The notes: a model not told the origin generated them from the sequence alone. Counted from the first letter of the stretch, positions 53,689-62,403 are shown. The stretch: DNA of 64,000 nucleotides from Paenibacillus_Z sp042653205 (GCF_042653205.1 NZ_JBHSHY010000005.1:129586-193585), one strand, 5' to 3'. A program made the numbers and translations.

Positions 53689-54906
53689 ATGGCAGGAAAT
53701 CGTGCGGTAGTCTACGTGGAAACCGGCAAGGTCGAGGTGCGCGACATTTCGTACCCGGAGCTGATTTTGCGCGACGGTCCAGGCGTGAATCCGCTCAACG
53801 TCGGCAGGAAATGCGAGCATGGCGTTATTTTGAAAGTCATTACGACGAATATTTGCGGCAGCGACCAGCACATGGTCCGCGGCCGCACGACCGCGCCGAG
53901 CGGGCTGGTGCTCGGGCATGAAATCACGGGCGAGGTCATCGAAGTCGGCCGCGACGTGGAATTCATCAAGAAGGGCGACCTCGTCTCCGTGCCGTTCAAT
54001 ATCGCTTGCGGCCGGTGCCGGAACTGCAAGGAACGCAACACGAACGTCTGCCTGAACGTCAATCCGGACCGTCCGGGCTCCGCGTACGGCTACGTGGACA
54101 TGGGCGGTTGGGTCGGCGGCCAATCCGAGTATGTGATGGTTCCATACGCGGACTTCCAGCTGCTGAAGTTCCCGGATAAAGACCGGGCGATGGAAAAAAT
54201 CCTCGATCTGACGATGCTGTCGGACATCTTCCCGACCGGTTATCACGGCGCGGTCAGCGCGGGCGTGAAACCCGGCTCGACGGTCTATATCGCGGGCGCG
54301 GGCCCGGTCGGTCTGGCCGCCGCGCATTCCGCGCAGCTGCTGGGCGCTTCGGTTGTCATCGTCGGCGACTTGAATGCCGAGCGGCTGGCGCAAGCGAGAA
54401 GCTTCGGCTGCGAGACCGTCAATCTGCGAGAGCATCCGAACCTGGGCGAGCAGATCGAACAGATTCTCGGCGTGCCGGAAGTGGATTGCGCCGTGGACTG
54501 CGTCGGCTTCGAGGCGCACGGCCACGGCAAAGGCCACGGCGAAGCGCCGGCGACGGTGCTGAACTCGATCATGGAAGTGACGCGCGCCGGCGGCCGGCTC
54601 GGCATTCCGGGCCTGTACGTGACGGGCGACCCCGGCGCTGTCGACGAAGAGGCGAAGATCGGCACGCTGAAGATCCGCTTCGGCCTCGGCTGGGCGAAGT
54701 CCCATACGTTCGTGACGGGCCAGACGCCGGTCATGCAGTATAACCGCGAGCTGATGAGCGCGATTCTGAGCGGCCGGGCACAAATCGCCAAGGCGGTCAA
54801 CGCCACGCTCATCTCGCTGGAAGAAGCTCCGGCAGCCTATGGGGCGTTCGACCAAGGTGCTTCGAAGAAATTCGTCATCGACCCTCACGGCTCGATCAGA
54901 CGATAA
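53689..54906 (+). CDS. fdhA: Glutathione-independent formaldehyde dehydrogenase (FdhA type)
   Basis: 405 residues from ATG 53689, with AAGGGAGTG 9 bases upstream. Zinc medium-chain dehydrogenase. Catalytic zinc region TNICGSDQHMVRGRTT near 48 and LGHEITGEVIEVG near 71; structural zinc cysteines in ACGRCRNCKERNTNVCLNVN near 104; NAD-binding loop VYIAGAGPVGLAAAHSAQL near 200; DCVGFEAHGHG near 272. The CGSDQHMVRGRT signature and the length match Pseudomonas putida FdhA (NAD+, no thiol cofactor, dismutating). It oxidises formaldehyde to formate. Nested inverted repeats at its promoter suggest specific control. Confidence 0.92.
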   Translation: MAGNRAVVYVETGKVEVRDISYPELILRDGPGVNPLNVGRKCEHGVILKVITTNICGSDQHMVRGRTTAPSGLVLGHEITGEVIEVGRDVEFIKKGDLVSVPFNIACGRCRNCKERNTNVCLNVNPDRPGSAYGYVDMGGWVGGQSEYVMVPYADFQLLKFPDKDRAMEKILDLTMLSDIFPTGYHGAVSAGVKPGSTVYIAGAGPVGLAAAHSAQLLGASVVIVGDLNAERLAQARSFGCETVNLREHPNLGEQIEQILGVPEVDCAVDCVGFEAHGHGKGHGEAPATVLNSIMEVTRAGGRLGIPGLYVTGDPGAVDEEAKIGTLKIRFGLGWAKSHTFVTGQTPVMQYNRELMSAILSGRAQIAKAVNATLISLEEAPAAYGAFDQGASKKFVIDPHGSIRR

Positions 54907-54921
54907 TCCGCTTTCGATCCG

Positions 54922-54956
54922 CAAGCCGCGCCGCCCGCGAAGGGTGCCGCGGCTTG
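54922..54956 (+). repeat. Inverted repeat after fdhA
   Basis: CAAGCCGCG ... CGCGGCTTG, 9-bp perfect arms, 17-base loop, no T-run: possible weak terminator or mRNA 3' end. Confidence 0.45.
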
Positions 54957-55081
54957 TCGCGCTCCCCTCCCAGAAATCCGGCCGCTTCGCAACAAATCCA
55001 TTCCAACGGATGGAAAGACATGGTACACTGGTATCGGGTCAACCTTTTAGCGGCGAAATTGTGTGCGGGGGGTCATTCGCG

Positions 55082-55534
55082 ATGAATAATTGCTCCACGA
55101 TTACCAAGCCGGCGATGAATATGGTCGGCATCAGTTATTGCGGTCCATACTCGACGTTTCCGGACGAAGCGATTCATCTGCAGAGTGAGTTTCTCTCCAG
55201 AAAGCACGAAATCGAAGGCGACGTGAAGACGACCGTCCTGTACAGTCCGTATTTCGGCAACGAGGTGTTCGCGACGTACTGGGCATGCTTCGAGGTACCC
55301 CACTTGGAGCAAGTGCCTAAGGGCATGGTGCAATTCACGATACCGCAGCGGACGTACGCCATGTCCGTCTGCACGAACAAACGGATCGGCGAAGGCTACG
55401 AGCAGCTGACGGGCTGGATGAACGAACAGAAGCTGGCGAAGCGGGAGAATGCCGTTTCCCTCGAAATCTTTTACATTGACGAGCATTTGGAAGAGGAGCA
55501 GGTCGAGCTGCTGATTCCGATTGACGAACCATAA
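55082..55534 (+). CDS. GyrI-like small-molecule-binding domain protein
   Basis: 150 residues from ATG 55082, with CGGGGGG upstream. A stand-alone AraC effector-binding (GyrI-like/SHS2) domain without any DNA-binding domain: MNMVGISYCGPYSTFPDEAI near 12, FATYWACFEVPHLEQVPKGM near 62 and FTIPQRTYAMSVCTNKRIGE near 85, with acidic C-terminal strands ending LEIFYIDEH and ELLIPI. These domains bind hydrophobic or cationic ligands; some hydrolyse cyclopropanoids. The longer in-frame reading from 54839 overlaps fdhA and is rejected. Function unknown. Confidence 0.78.
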   Translation: MNNCSTITKPAMNMVGISYCGPYSTFPDEAIHLQSEFLSRKHEIEGDVKTTVLYSPYFGNEVFATYWACFEVPHLEQVPKGMVQFTIPQRTYAMSVCTNKRIGEGYEQLTGWMNEQKLAKRENAVSLEIFYIDEHLEEEQVELLIPIDEP

Positions 55535-55548
55535 CGCCAGGACGAGAA

Positions 55549-55590
55549 CGCCCTGCCGTCGGCCACCGAGCCGAGCGGCAGGGTGTTTTT
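55549..55590 (+). terminator. Rho-independent terminator
   Basis: CGCCCTGCCG pairs with CGGCAGGGTG, inner TCGGC/GCCGA, then TTTTT. Confidence 0.85.
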
Positions 55591-55682
55591 GGTGCAATCG
55601 CCGGCGGAGCGCGATGAATGGCCGGGCTTGCGACGCATGCGATTTGCGTGCAATCCTTATTTCTGCGAGGAGGAAATGAATC

Positions 55683-56486
55683 ATGACGATATCGATCGCG
55701 GTCATCGATGCGTTCGCATCCGAGCCGTTTCGCGGCAATCCGGCGGCGGTATGCCTGCTGGAGGAGAAGCGGGACGCCGAATGGATGCAGCGGGTCGCCG
55801 CGGAAATGAATTTGCCGGAGACGGCGTTTCTGCTGCGCGACGGGGCGGACGGTTACGGACTGCGGTGGTTTACGCCGGTTCAGGAAGTGGAGCTGTGCGG
55901 ACACGCAACGCTGGCGAGCGCGCATTACCTATGGACTAACGGCCTGCTGGCGCCGGACCGGCAAGCGCGGTTTCATACGCTGAGCGGCATGTTGACGGCG
56001 GACCGATCCGCTGACGGCATCACGCTCGATTTCCCGGCGGAGCCTGCCCTGCCCGCGACGGCGCCGGAGGAGCTGATTCAAGGCTTGGGTCTCATTCCGC
56101 GCTACACCGGCCGCAACCGCATGGATTTCTTGGTCGAGGTGGACAGCGAAGAGACGGTCCGCGAGCTGCGGCCGGATTTCGCCCTGCTCGCGCGGGTGAA
56201 CGCTCGCGGCGTCATCGTGACGAGCCGCGGTTCGGACGACGCTGAGCCGCGATACGACTTCGTCTCGCGCGCCTTCTACCCGGCCGCCGGCATCGACGAA
56301 GATCCCGTGACCGGCTCCGCCCATTGCGCCCTCGCGCCATATTGGCAGCGCCGGCTGCGGAAGGACGAGCTTCGCGCCTACCAAGCGTCGGCGCGGGGAG
56401 GGGAGCTTCGCGTATCCGTTCGCGAGGAGCGCGTACGCTTGACGGGCCGGGCCGTCACGGTGCTGAACGGCCGGCTAGAGGTGTGA
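55683..56486 (+). CDS. PhzF family isomerase/epimerase
   Basis: 267 residues; GAGGAGG precedes the ATG. Two-domain diaminopimelate-epimerase-like fold: ASEPFRGNPAAVCLLE near 12, catalytic Glu in NLPETAFLLRDG near 43, ELCGHATLASAHYLW near 66, and PVTGSAHCALAPYWQRRL near 208 in the second half. PhzF proteins catalyse isomerisation or epimerisation; outside phenazine clusters their substrates are unknown, and no phz genes are present here. Confidence 0.92.
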   Translation: MTISIAVIDAFASEPFRGNPAAVCLLEEKRDAEWMQRVAAEMNLPETAFLLRDGADGYGLRWFTPVQEVELCGHATLASAHYLWTNGLLAPDRQARFHTLSGMLTADRSADGITLDFPAEPALPATAPEELIQGLGLIPRYTGRNRMDFLVEVDSEETVRELRPDFALLARVNARGVIVTSRGSDDAEPRYDFVSRAFYPAAGIDEDPVTGSAHCALAPYWQRRLRKDELRAYQASARGGELRVSVREERVRLTGRAVTVLNGRLEV

Positions 56487-56502
56487 GCGGCGGCCGCCAG
56501 GC

Positions 56503-56531
56503 TAGATTAGAACGCCTCCTTGTGCTATAAT
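56503..56531 (+). promoter_or_regulatory. Promoter of the que cluster
   Basis: TAGATT (56503-56508), 17-bp spacer, perfect TATAAT (56526-56531). The leader to the queD start is only about 30 bases, leaving no room for a preQ1 riboswitch. Confidence 0.6.
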
Positions 56532-56567
56532 CGAAACTTGCAGTCGTACTACGAGGAAGGTGTAAAC

Positions 56568-57050
56568 GTGACATACGAGATTCCGAAGCGCATCCAGCAG
56601 CTCGGTACCGATATTGAGGAGCGGCAGCTTCGGTATCATAACCGAAGGGTGCTCGTTTCCAAAGAGTTTACTTTCGACAGCGCGCATCATCTGCATCTGT
56701 ACGAAGGCAAGTGCAAGAGCCTCCACGGCCATACGTATAAGCTTCAAACGATCCTATCCGGAACGACCGACAAGCGCGGACTGACGATCGATTTCGCCGA
56801 TATGAAACGGATCGCCAAAGAGCGGGTGATCGACGTGATCGATCACCGCTACCTGAACGAGGCGCTCCCGCCGATGAACACGACGGCGGAGAACATGGTC
56901 GTCTGGATGTACGAGCAAATCCATGCGGCGCTGGTCGAGGAAGGCCACTATCCGAACGTCCGCATCGAGGAAATCCGGCTCTGGGAGACGCCGTCGAGCT
57001 ACGCGGCGGTCACGAGGGCCTTCATGGAGGCGGACGATCATGCAGACTGA
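56568..57050 (+). CDS. queD: 6-carboxy-5,6,7,8-tetrahydropterin synthase
   Basis: 160 residues from the GTG at 56568, with GAGGAAGGTG upstream. QueD converts 7,8-dihydroneopterin triphosphate to 6-carboxytetrahydropterin in queuosine (preQ0) synthesis. Zinc-binding histidines are in FTFDSAHHLHLYEG near 34 and SLHGHTYKLQ near 52; DVIDHRYLNE near 88 and EIRLWETPSSYAAV near 137 complete the family pattern. An N-terminal extension of about 30 residues is longer than in E. coli QueD. The first gene of queD-queE-queC, overlapping queE by 11 bp. Confidence 0.94.
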   Translation: MTYEIPKRIQQLGTDIEERQLRYHNRRVLVSKEFTFDSAHHLHLYEGKCKSLHGHTYKLQTILSGTTDKRGLTIDFADMKRIAKERVIDVIDHRYLNEALPPMNTTAENMVVWMYEQIHAALVEEGHYPNVRIEEIRLWETPSSYAAVTRAFMEADDHAD

Positions 57051-57750
57051 ACCGGTCGAGAAGGAGCCGAGAGCCATTCGGCTGCCGATGGTGGAAATTT
57101 TCGAAACGGTCGAAGGCGAAGGCACGCGTGCCGGGTTCCCGACCGTTTTTGTTCGTCTGTTCGGCTGCAACCTCCGCTGCGTCTGGTGCGATACCACATA
57201 CAGCTATCCGCCGGCGGAAGCGGAATTTACGATGACGGTCGAAGAGATTGCCGCAAAGGCGGAACGCGAATACAAAGCGGAGCATATCTGCATGACGGGC
57301 GGCGAGCCGCTGCTGTACGGCAGCCGGTCCGCGGCGCTGCTCGAAGCGCTGTGCGCGATCGAACGCATCAAGGACGTCCACGTCGAGACGAACGGCGCGA
57401 TCGATCTGGCGCCGTTTCTGCGCGACGTCCGTTCGCCGAAGGCGCGGTACATTATGGACTACAAGCTGCCGGATTCCGGCGAGAACGCGGCGATGCTGCA
57501 CGGCAATTTCGCATTGCTTCGCCCGCAAGACGAAGTTAAATTCGTCATCGCGAGCGACGCGGACTTCGACTTCGCGGTGCATGTGCTGGCCGAGTACCCG
57601 ACCGAGGCACTGGCGCTGTTCAGCCCGGTCTGGGAGAGCATGCCGCCGGCTAGGCTGGTTGAGAAGATGCTTGCCGCGGGGTTGACCGGCGTTAAGCTGA
57701 ACATGCAGCTGCACAAAATCATTTGGGATCCGGCCAAGAGAGGTGTTTGA
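57040..57750 (+). CDS. queE: 7-carboxy-7-deazaguanine synthase
   Basis: 236 residues from ATG 57040 inside the end of queD, with GGAGG 9 bases upstream. A radical-SAM enzyme that contracts carboxytetrahydropterin to the deazaguanine. EIFETVEGEGTRAGFPTVFV near residue 18, cluster motif FGCNLRCVWCDTTYS near 39 (CxxxCxxC), ICMTGGEPLLYG near 82 (SAM-binding GGEP), and VETNGAIDL near 113. Length close to B. subtilis QueE (243). Confidence 0.94.
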   Translation: MQTEPVEKEPRAIRLPMVEIFETVEGEGTRAGFPTVFVRLFGCNLRCVWCDTTYSYPPAEAEFTMTVEEIAAKAEREYKAEHICMTGGEPLLYGSRSAALLEALCAIERIKDVHVETNGAIDLAPFLRDVRSPKARYIMDYKLPDSGENAAMLHGNFALLRPQDEVKFVIASDADFDFAVHVLAEYPTEALALFSPVWESMPPARLVEKMLAAGLTGVKLNMQLHKIIWDPAKRGV

Positions 57751-57751
57751 G

Positions 57752-58450
57752 TTGACGAAAAAAGCAGTCATCATTTTAAGCGGAGGGCTCGACAGCACGA
57801 CGTGCATGGGCTATGCCAAAGAAGCGGGCTACGAGCTTTATCCGATTTCCTTCAACTACGGGCAGCGCCATATCATCGAGCTCGAGAATGCCCGCGCCGT
57901 GGCGGAGCATTACGGCACGCTCGACCGGTATAAGGTCGTGCAGCTCGGATTCCTGCGGGAGTTCGGCGGCAGCGCTTTGACCGATGACAGCATCGATGTG
58001 CCGAAGACGGGCGCGGAGCCCGTGCCGGACGAGCCGGGCGAAATTCCGGTCACGTACGTGCCGGGACGCAATCTGCTGTTCCTGTCGATCGCGACGTCGT
58101 ACGCGGAGACGGTCGGCGCGGAGGCGATCTACATCGGCGTGAACGCGCTCGATTACAGCGGCTACCCGGACTGCCGGCCTGAATTCATCGCGAAGGTGCA
58201 GGACGTGATCGCCCTCGCGACGAAGGTCGGCGTGGAGGGAAAGCCGATCTCCATCGAGACGCCGCTCATCCATCTGACGAAGGCGGGGATCGTAGCGGAA
58301 GGGCTGCGCATGGACGTGCCGTACCACCTGACGACGTCCTGCTATAATGGGGAGAAGGAAGCGTGCGGCGAATGCGACAGCTGCCGGTTGCGGCTGAAGG
58401 GCTTCGCCGAGGCCGGCACGACCGACCCGATTCCGTACAAGCAGCGTTAA
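57752..58450 (+). CDS. queC: 7-cyano-7-deazaguanine synthase
   Basis: 232 residues from TTG 57752, with AGAGGTG 6 bases upstream, one base after the queE stop. ATP-dependent amidation/dehydration of carboxydeazaguanine to preQ0. PP-loop VIILSGGLDSTTCMGY near 6, PISFNYGQRHIIELENA near 31, TYVPGRNLLFLSIA near 101, and a zinc site with four Cys at the C-terminus: TTSCYNGEKEACGECDSCRL near 197. queF (preQ0 reductase), usually in the same B. subtilis operon, is absent here. Confidence 0.95.
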   Translation: MTKKAVIILSGGLDSTTCMGYAKEAGYELYPISFNYGQRHIIELENARAVAEHYGTLDRYKVVQLGFLREFGGSALTDDSIDVPKTGAEPVPDEPGEIPVTYVPGRNLLFLSIATSYAETVGAEAIYIGVNALDYSGYPDCRPEFIAKVQDVIALATKVGVEGKPISIETPLIHLTKAGIVAEGLRMDVPYHLTTSCYNGEKEACGECDSCRLRLKGFAEAGTTDPIPYKQR

Positions 58451-58467
58451 TCGGGCCAGCAGAGACG

Positions 58468-58513
58468 AAAAAGGCAGCGCCGCGGGCATCGCCCGCACGG
58501 AGCTGTCTTTTTT
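58468..58513. terminator. Terminator after queC, probably bidirectional
   Basis: AAGGCAGC with inner GCGGGC-ATC-GCCCGC and outer GCTGTCTT, flanked by an A-run and a T-run; it serves queC and the convergent GGDEF gene. Confidence 0.8.
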
Positions 58514-58555
58514 GCATGACTTCAATCGGGAAGTAAGGGGGACTGTACGCGGCAT

Positions 58556-59758
58556 TCAGGCTTGCGCGTTCTGCTTCGTCGCCGGATCCGCCTGGCGCGA
58601 TCTGGACGCACGTACGGAGGCGTGCAGCGTCACTTTGTTCTTGCCCGTCGTCTTGGCTTGGTACATGGCCTCGTCGGCCTGCCGGACGGCCTCGGCGATG
58701 GAGGAGCCGTCGCGGGTCAGGCTGACGCCGACGCTGACCGTCACCATCGTCTCCTTCTCCACCCGGCTCCGGATCGTCTCGGCGACCGCTTCCGGCTTCA
58801 CCCCGGGGGCGGCCACGAGCCCGAGCAGCTCCTCGCCGCCATAGCGCCCGGCCATGCCGATGCCCGCGGTTTCTTCCCGCAAAATGTCCGCGACCTGCTT
58901 CAGGACGCCGTCCGCCTTATGATGGCCTTGCGCGTCGTTCAGCTTCTTGAAGTTGTCGATATCGCAAAAGATGATCGCGACCCGCTTGTTCGCCCGGAGC
59001 AGCTGTTCCGCCTTCTTCGTGAAATGGCGGCGGTTGTACAGGCTGGTCAGGCCGTCCGTGATGGACGACTGGAACGTCAATAGCAGCCGCTCCAGCACCC
59101 ATTCGAACAAGAGCAGGAACAAGAGCGTATAATAGACGACCGGCAGCAGCCTGATCAGGATGACGAGCATCGGCACGTCCCCGTGGAACACGTAGTTGTC
59201 CGCCAGCCCGGCGATCTGGCTCATGAAGTAGACGATCAAGCTGGCCGAATAACTGAAGCGATGGTCGATGCCGCGCACGTTCAGCAGCACGACGAGAGTC
59301 AGCGCCAGACCGTAGAAATCTACCGCCAGTGCCTGTGCGCCGTCCGCGCCCGCCGCGGGATCCGCGATCGAAGGCGTGAACGCGACCTGGGCCGCGGTGA
59401 CGAGCGCGAGGCCGACGAACATGAGCAGGAACGGAAACCCCCGCAATCTGGCCGCCGGGCCGGTATATAATTTCATGAACACAAAGTTTATAATAATAAA
59501 CGTAAGCAAATCCAAAAACGTCCGCGCGAGCTGCCAGTACGGCGCGACCGTCCAGGCGGAGCAGGCGATGCCGAGCGCGGCGGCGTTCTGGAGCAGCGCG
59601 ACCGCGAGGATGACGACGAGCAGGAGGTAGGTTCGGTTTCTCCGGTAGCTCTTGTACAGCTTCACCGCCATGAAGAGCATCAGCATAAGGATGGTCATCG
59701 CGCAGGCGGAAGCGAAAATCTGGCCGGATAAGCCGGCAAGCCAATGAATGAACGTCAT
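58556..59758 (-). CDS. Membrane-bound diguanylate cyclase (GGDEF)
   Basis: 400 residues with AGGTGG upstream of the ATG at 59758. N-terminal membrane sensor with seven to eight hydrophobic segments (about residues 8-220) and no extracellular domain. Then comes a GGDEF domain (about 235-385): SITDGLTSLYNRRHFTKKAE near 237, VAIIFCDIDNFKKLNDAQGH near 262, and active site GRYGGEELLG near 308 in the functional GGEEL form. The inhibitory RxxD I-site before GGEEL is not present (LREETAG there), so product inhibition may be weak. No EAL or PilZ gene is nearby. Confidence 0.92.
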   Translation of the reverse strand: MTFIHWLAGLSGQIFASACAMTILMLMLFMAVKLYKSYRRNRTYLLLVVILAVALLQNAAALGIACSAWTVAPYWQLARTFLDLLTFIIINFVFMKLYTGPAARLRGFPFLLMFVGLALVTAAQVAFTPSIADPAAGADGAQALAVDFYGLALTLVVLLNVRGIDHRFSYSASLIVYFMSQIAGLADNYVFHGDVPMLVILIRLLPVVYYTLLFLLLFEWVLERLLLTFQSSITDGLTSLYNRRHFTKKAEQLLRANKRVAIIFCDIDNFKKLNDAQGHHKADGVLKQVADILREETAGIGMAGRYGGEELLGLVAAPGVKPEAVAETIRSRVEKETMVTVSVGVSLTRDGSSIAEAVRQADEAMYQAKTTGKNKVTLHASVRASRSRQADPATKQNAQA

Positions 59759-59825
59759 GTTTTGACCACCTAGGATGAGAGTATGTATAGGGTTGATATC
59801 GGCTGGAAGGCCGCTGTCCGTGAGC

Positions 59826-59853
59826 TTTACAGAAACATATGTTCTAGTATATC
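59826..59853 (+). promoter_or_regulatory. Candidate promoter of the glycosyltransferase gene
   Basis: TTTACA (59826-59831), 16-bp spacer, TATATC (59848-59853); the spacer holds a near-palindrome AGAAACATATGTTCT. Confidence 0.45.
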
Positions 59854-59903
59854 ATGTTTTTTACGAGCCGAGAAGCAACAGGCTCGGATTGGGAGGGCTT
59901 GAC

Positions 59904-61055
59904 ATGAACATTTTGCAGGCACTGTTTTTCCCCCCGGAACAGCCGGGCGGCGTGTCCTCCATGGTTCCATACATTCAAGAACGGTTCAGCAAACTCGGCT
60001 GGCCGATGGAATTGTTCTCGCTGCCGAAGCGGGTACGGGGCAAGGGTCAGGAGCCCGTAGCCTTCGAGACGATCGAACTGACGAATTACGAGGGCAACGC
60101 CATCGTCGATAAATACGTGCAAACCTACCGCGACTACGTCTGGTGGACGAAGCTGCGGATCAAGAAAAGCTACGACATCATCCATGCGCACCACCCGATT
60201 TCCGCGCTCGTCATGAAGCAGCTGTTTCCGGATACGCCGCTTGTCATGACGATCCATTCCAGTTTCGAGCGCGAGCTTATCCTGAACGGCAGGATTATCG
60301 AAGGCGGGACGGAGCATCGGTTCCTGACCTCGATCTACCGGGAGCTGGAAGCGAAGGCCGACCGGATCCTGACGCCGTCGGCTTCGTTCCGGGAATATCT
60401 CCGCCCGTACATGAACGACGCGGACCGGATCCAAGTCATTCCGAACGGCTTCGACGAGAAGCGCTTCAAGCCGATTTCCCACGAAAACGCCGTCGTGCAG
60501 CTCATCACCGTGTGCCGGCTGGTGCCCGCGAAAGGCTTGGACGTTCTGCTTCGGGCATGTGCGCTGCTGAAGGCCAAGGGGCATCCCTTCGTCCTGCACA
60601 TCATCGGCGACGGACCGAGCCGCGAGGAGCTCGAGCGGCTGGCGCAGAGCCTGAACTTGTACGACGACATCATATTCTACGGGTACATGCTGCACCCGGA
60701 GGAATTCATGCCGTTCTTCGACGTGTTCGTGCTCCCGTCGCGGGCGGAAGCGTTCGGATCCGTATTCGCCGAGGCGGCGCTGTGCTGGCTCGCGCTCATT
60801 GGCACGAACGTCGGCGGCATCTCCGAGCAGATCGACGACGGCGTGAACGGCCTGCTCGTCGAGCCCGACAATCCGGCGGCACTCTGCAACGCGCTCGAGA
60901 AGGTCGTGTCGGATCAGGACTACCGTTACAATATGGCCCGCGCGGCTTGGAGCAAGGCGAAGAAGGTGTATTCGCTGCAGCGCGTCATCGCGCAGTTGAA
61001 GCAGGTTTACTCGGAGCTGAATCCGGCCGCGGACGCGGCGGAGCGGGGAGAGTAG
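59904..61055 (+). CDS. Glycosyltransferase family 4
   Basis: 383 residues from ATG 59904 (MNILQALFFPPEQPGGVSSM), with GGGAGGG 6 bases upstream; the in-frame extension to 59775 has no ribosome site. GT-B fold, retaining GT4: N-terminal acceptor domain with glycine loop PGGVSSMVPY, and C-terminal donor domain with VCRLVPAKGLDVLLRACALL near 200. HIIGDGPSREELERLAQ near 232 and the E-x7-E motif in EAFGSVFAEAALCW near 285 follow. The donor is a nucleotide-sugar; the acceptor is unknown. It is followed after 1 bp by the yhaO-like gene, so they may be co-transcribed. Confidence 0.9.
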   Translation: MNILQALFFPPEQPGGVSSMVPYIQERFSKLGWPMELFSLPKRVRGKGQEPVAFETIELTNYEGNAIVDKYVQTYRDYVWWTKLRIKKSYDIIHAHHPISALVMKQLFPDTPLVMTIHSSFERELILNGRIIEGGTEHRFLTSIYRELEAKADRILTPSASFREYLRPYMNDADRIQVIPNGFDEKRFKPISHENAVVQLITVCRLVPAKGLDVLLRACALLKAKGHPFVLHIIGDGPSREELERLAQSLNLYDDIIFYGYMLHPEEFMPFFDVFVLPSRAEAFGSVFAEAALCWLALIGTNVGGISEQIDDGVNGLLVEPDNPAALCNALEKVVSDQDYRYNMARAAWSKAKKVYSLQRVIAQLKQVYSELNPAADAAERGE

Positions 61056-61056
61056 C

Positions 61057-62403
61057 ATGGGCGCGCCGTTTCGCTTCATCCACGCGGCCGACCTGCACGT
61101 CGACAGCCCGTTCCGCGGCTTGACGGACGCGCCGCCCGCGGTGCGCGAGGCGCTCCGGGAATCGACGTTCCGGGCGGCGCGAAGGCTCGCGGACGCGGCG
61201 ATCGAAGAGGCGGCCGACTTCGTCGTGATCGCGGGCGACCTGTACGACGCCGCGGACCGCTCGCTGCACGCGCAGCTCGCGCTGCAGAAGGAATGGCAAC
61301 GGCTGCATGCCCACGGCGTGCAGCTCTTTATTATTCATGGCAACCACGACCCGCTGTCGGGCCGCCAGGCGAAGCTGCGCTGGCCGGCATCCGTCCGGTT
61401 CTTCGGGGCGGAGCGCGCCGAACGGTTTCCGGCCTATACTAAGCGCGGCGAGCTGGCGGCTTACGTCACGGGCGTCTCGTACGCGTCGCGTTCGGTGACG
61501 GTGAATTTGGCGGCGGGTTACGAAGCGCGGCGGGACGGCACCTACGAGATCGCGCTGCTGCACGGCAACGTTGACGGCGATGCGGATCACGATCCGTACG
61601 CGCCGTGCCGGCTGGACGAGCTGACCGGGGCGGGCTTTCATTATTGGGCGCTCGGGCATATCCACCAGCGGGCGGTACTGCATGCCTATCCGCACGTCGT
61701 CTATCCGGGCAACGCGCAGGGCAGGCATGCCAGAGAGACGGGCGCGAAGGGCTGCTACGTCGTCGATGTAGCGGCGAACCACGAGACGACGCTGCGGTTC
61801 CTGGCGCTCGACACGGTCCGCTGGGCGAATCTGGATACGCCGATCAACGGCTTGGCATCGGAGCAGGCGCTGCTGGACGCCATGGAGCGGAGCGTGCTCG
61901 AAGCCGCCGCCGCGAGCGAAGGGCGTTCGCTCATGGCGCGCCTGAAGCTGACCGGCAGAGGTCCGCTTCACGGCCAGCTGGAGGACGCGGAGCGGCTCGC
62001 CGAGCTGCTCGCTGGCCTTCGGGACCGCCTGTCCGAAAGCGATTACGGGACCCGCGCCGCCGAGGCAGGGGAGTCGGCCTGGTGCTGGGTCGCGGCGCTG
62101 GAATCGGCGGCCGGCGCCGCTGCCGACCCGGCCGCGCTGGCGGAAGAAGACAGCTTCGCCGGGGAATTGATAAGAGCTAGCTTGCGGATCGAGCGCGGCG
62201 AGGAATCGCTCGAGGACCTGGCGGAGGAGGCGCTTCAGCCGCTGATCGGCCATCCCAAGCTGCGCCGGGCGGTCCGCGAAGCGATGGCGCGGCGGGGACC
62301 TGACTGGCTGGTACGGGCCAGGGAGCTGGCCGCGGGCCTGCTGGCGGGCGAGACGGAGGCCCAGGTGCTGGATCGGCCGGCGCAAGGAGGGAATGCGCGA
62401 TGA
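61057..62403 (+). CDS. yhaO: DNA repair exonuclease, SbcD/Mre11-like (YhaO type)
   Basis: 448 residues; CGGGGAG precedes the ATG. Calcineurin-type metallophosphatase domain (about 1-260) with the Mre11 motifs: HAADLHVDSPFRG near 7, VIAGDLYDAADRS near 58, FIIHGNHDPLSGR near 88, LLHGNVDGDADHDP near 168, and YWALGHIHQRAVLH near 197. The C-terminal region is helical and Ala/Glu-rich. By synteny with the next gene it is B. subtilis YhaO rather than canonical SbcD. Ends with ATGA overlap into yhaN. Confidence 0.92.
   Translation: MGAPFRFIHAADLHVDSPFRGLTDAPPAVREALRESTFRAARRLADAAIEEAADFVVIAGDLYDAADRSLHAQLALQKEWQRLHAHGVQLFIIHGNHDPLSGRQAKLRWPASVRFFGAERAERFPAYTKRGELAAYVTGVSYASRSVTVNLAAGYEARRDGTYEIALLHGNVDGDADHDPYAPCRLDELTGAGFHYWALGHIHQRAVLHAYPHVVYPGNAQGRHARETGAKGCYVVDVAANHETTLRFLALDTVRWANLDTPINGLASEQALLDAMERSVLEAAAASEGRSLMARLKLTGRGPLHGQLEDAERLAELLAGLRDRLSESDYGTRAAEAGESAWCWVAALESAAGAAADPAALAEEDSFAGELIRASLRIERGEESLEDLAEEALQPLIGHPKLRRAVREAMARRGPDWLVRARELAAGLLAGETEAQVLDRPAQGGNAR

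Noticed and set aside
56487..56567. preQ1 riboswitch upstream of queD
   Set aside because: The leader after the -10 box is about 30 bases and lacks the C-rich loop and AACUAAG-like ribosome-site end of the aptamer.
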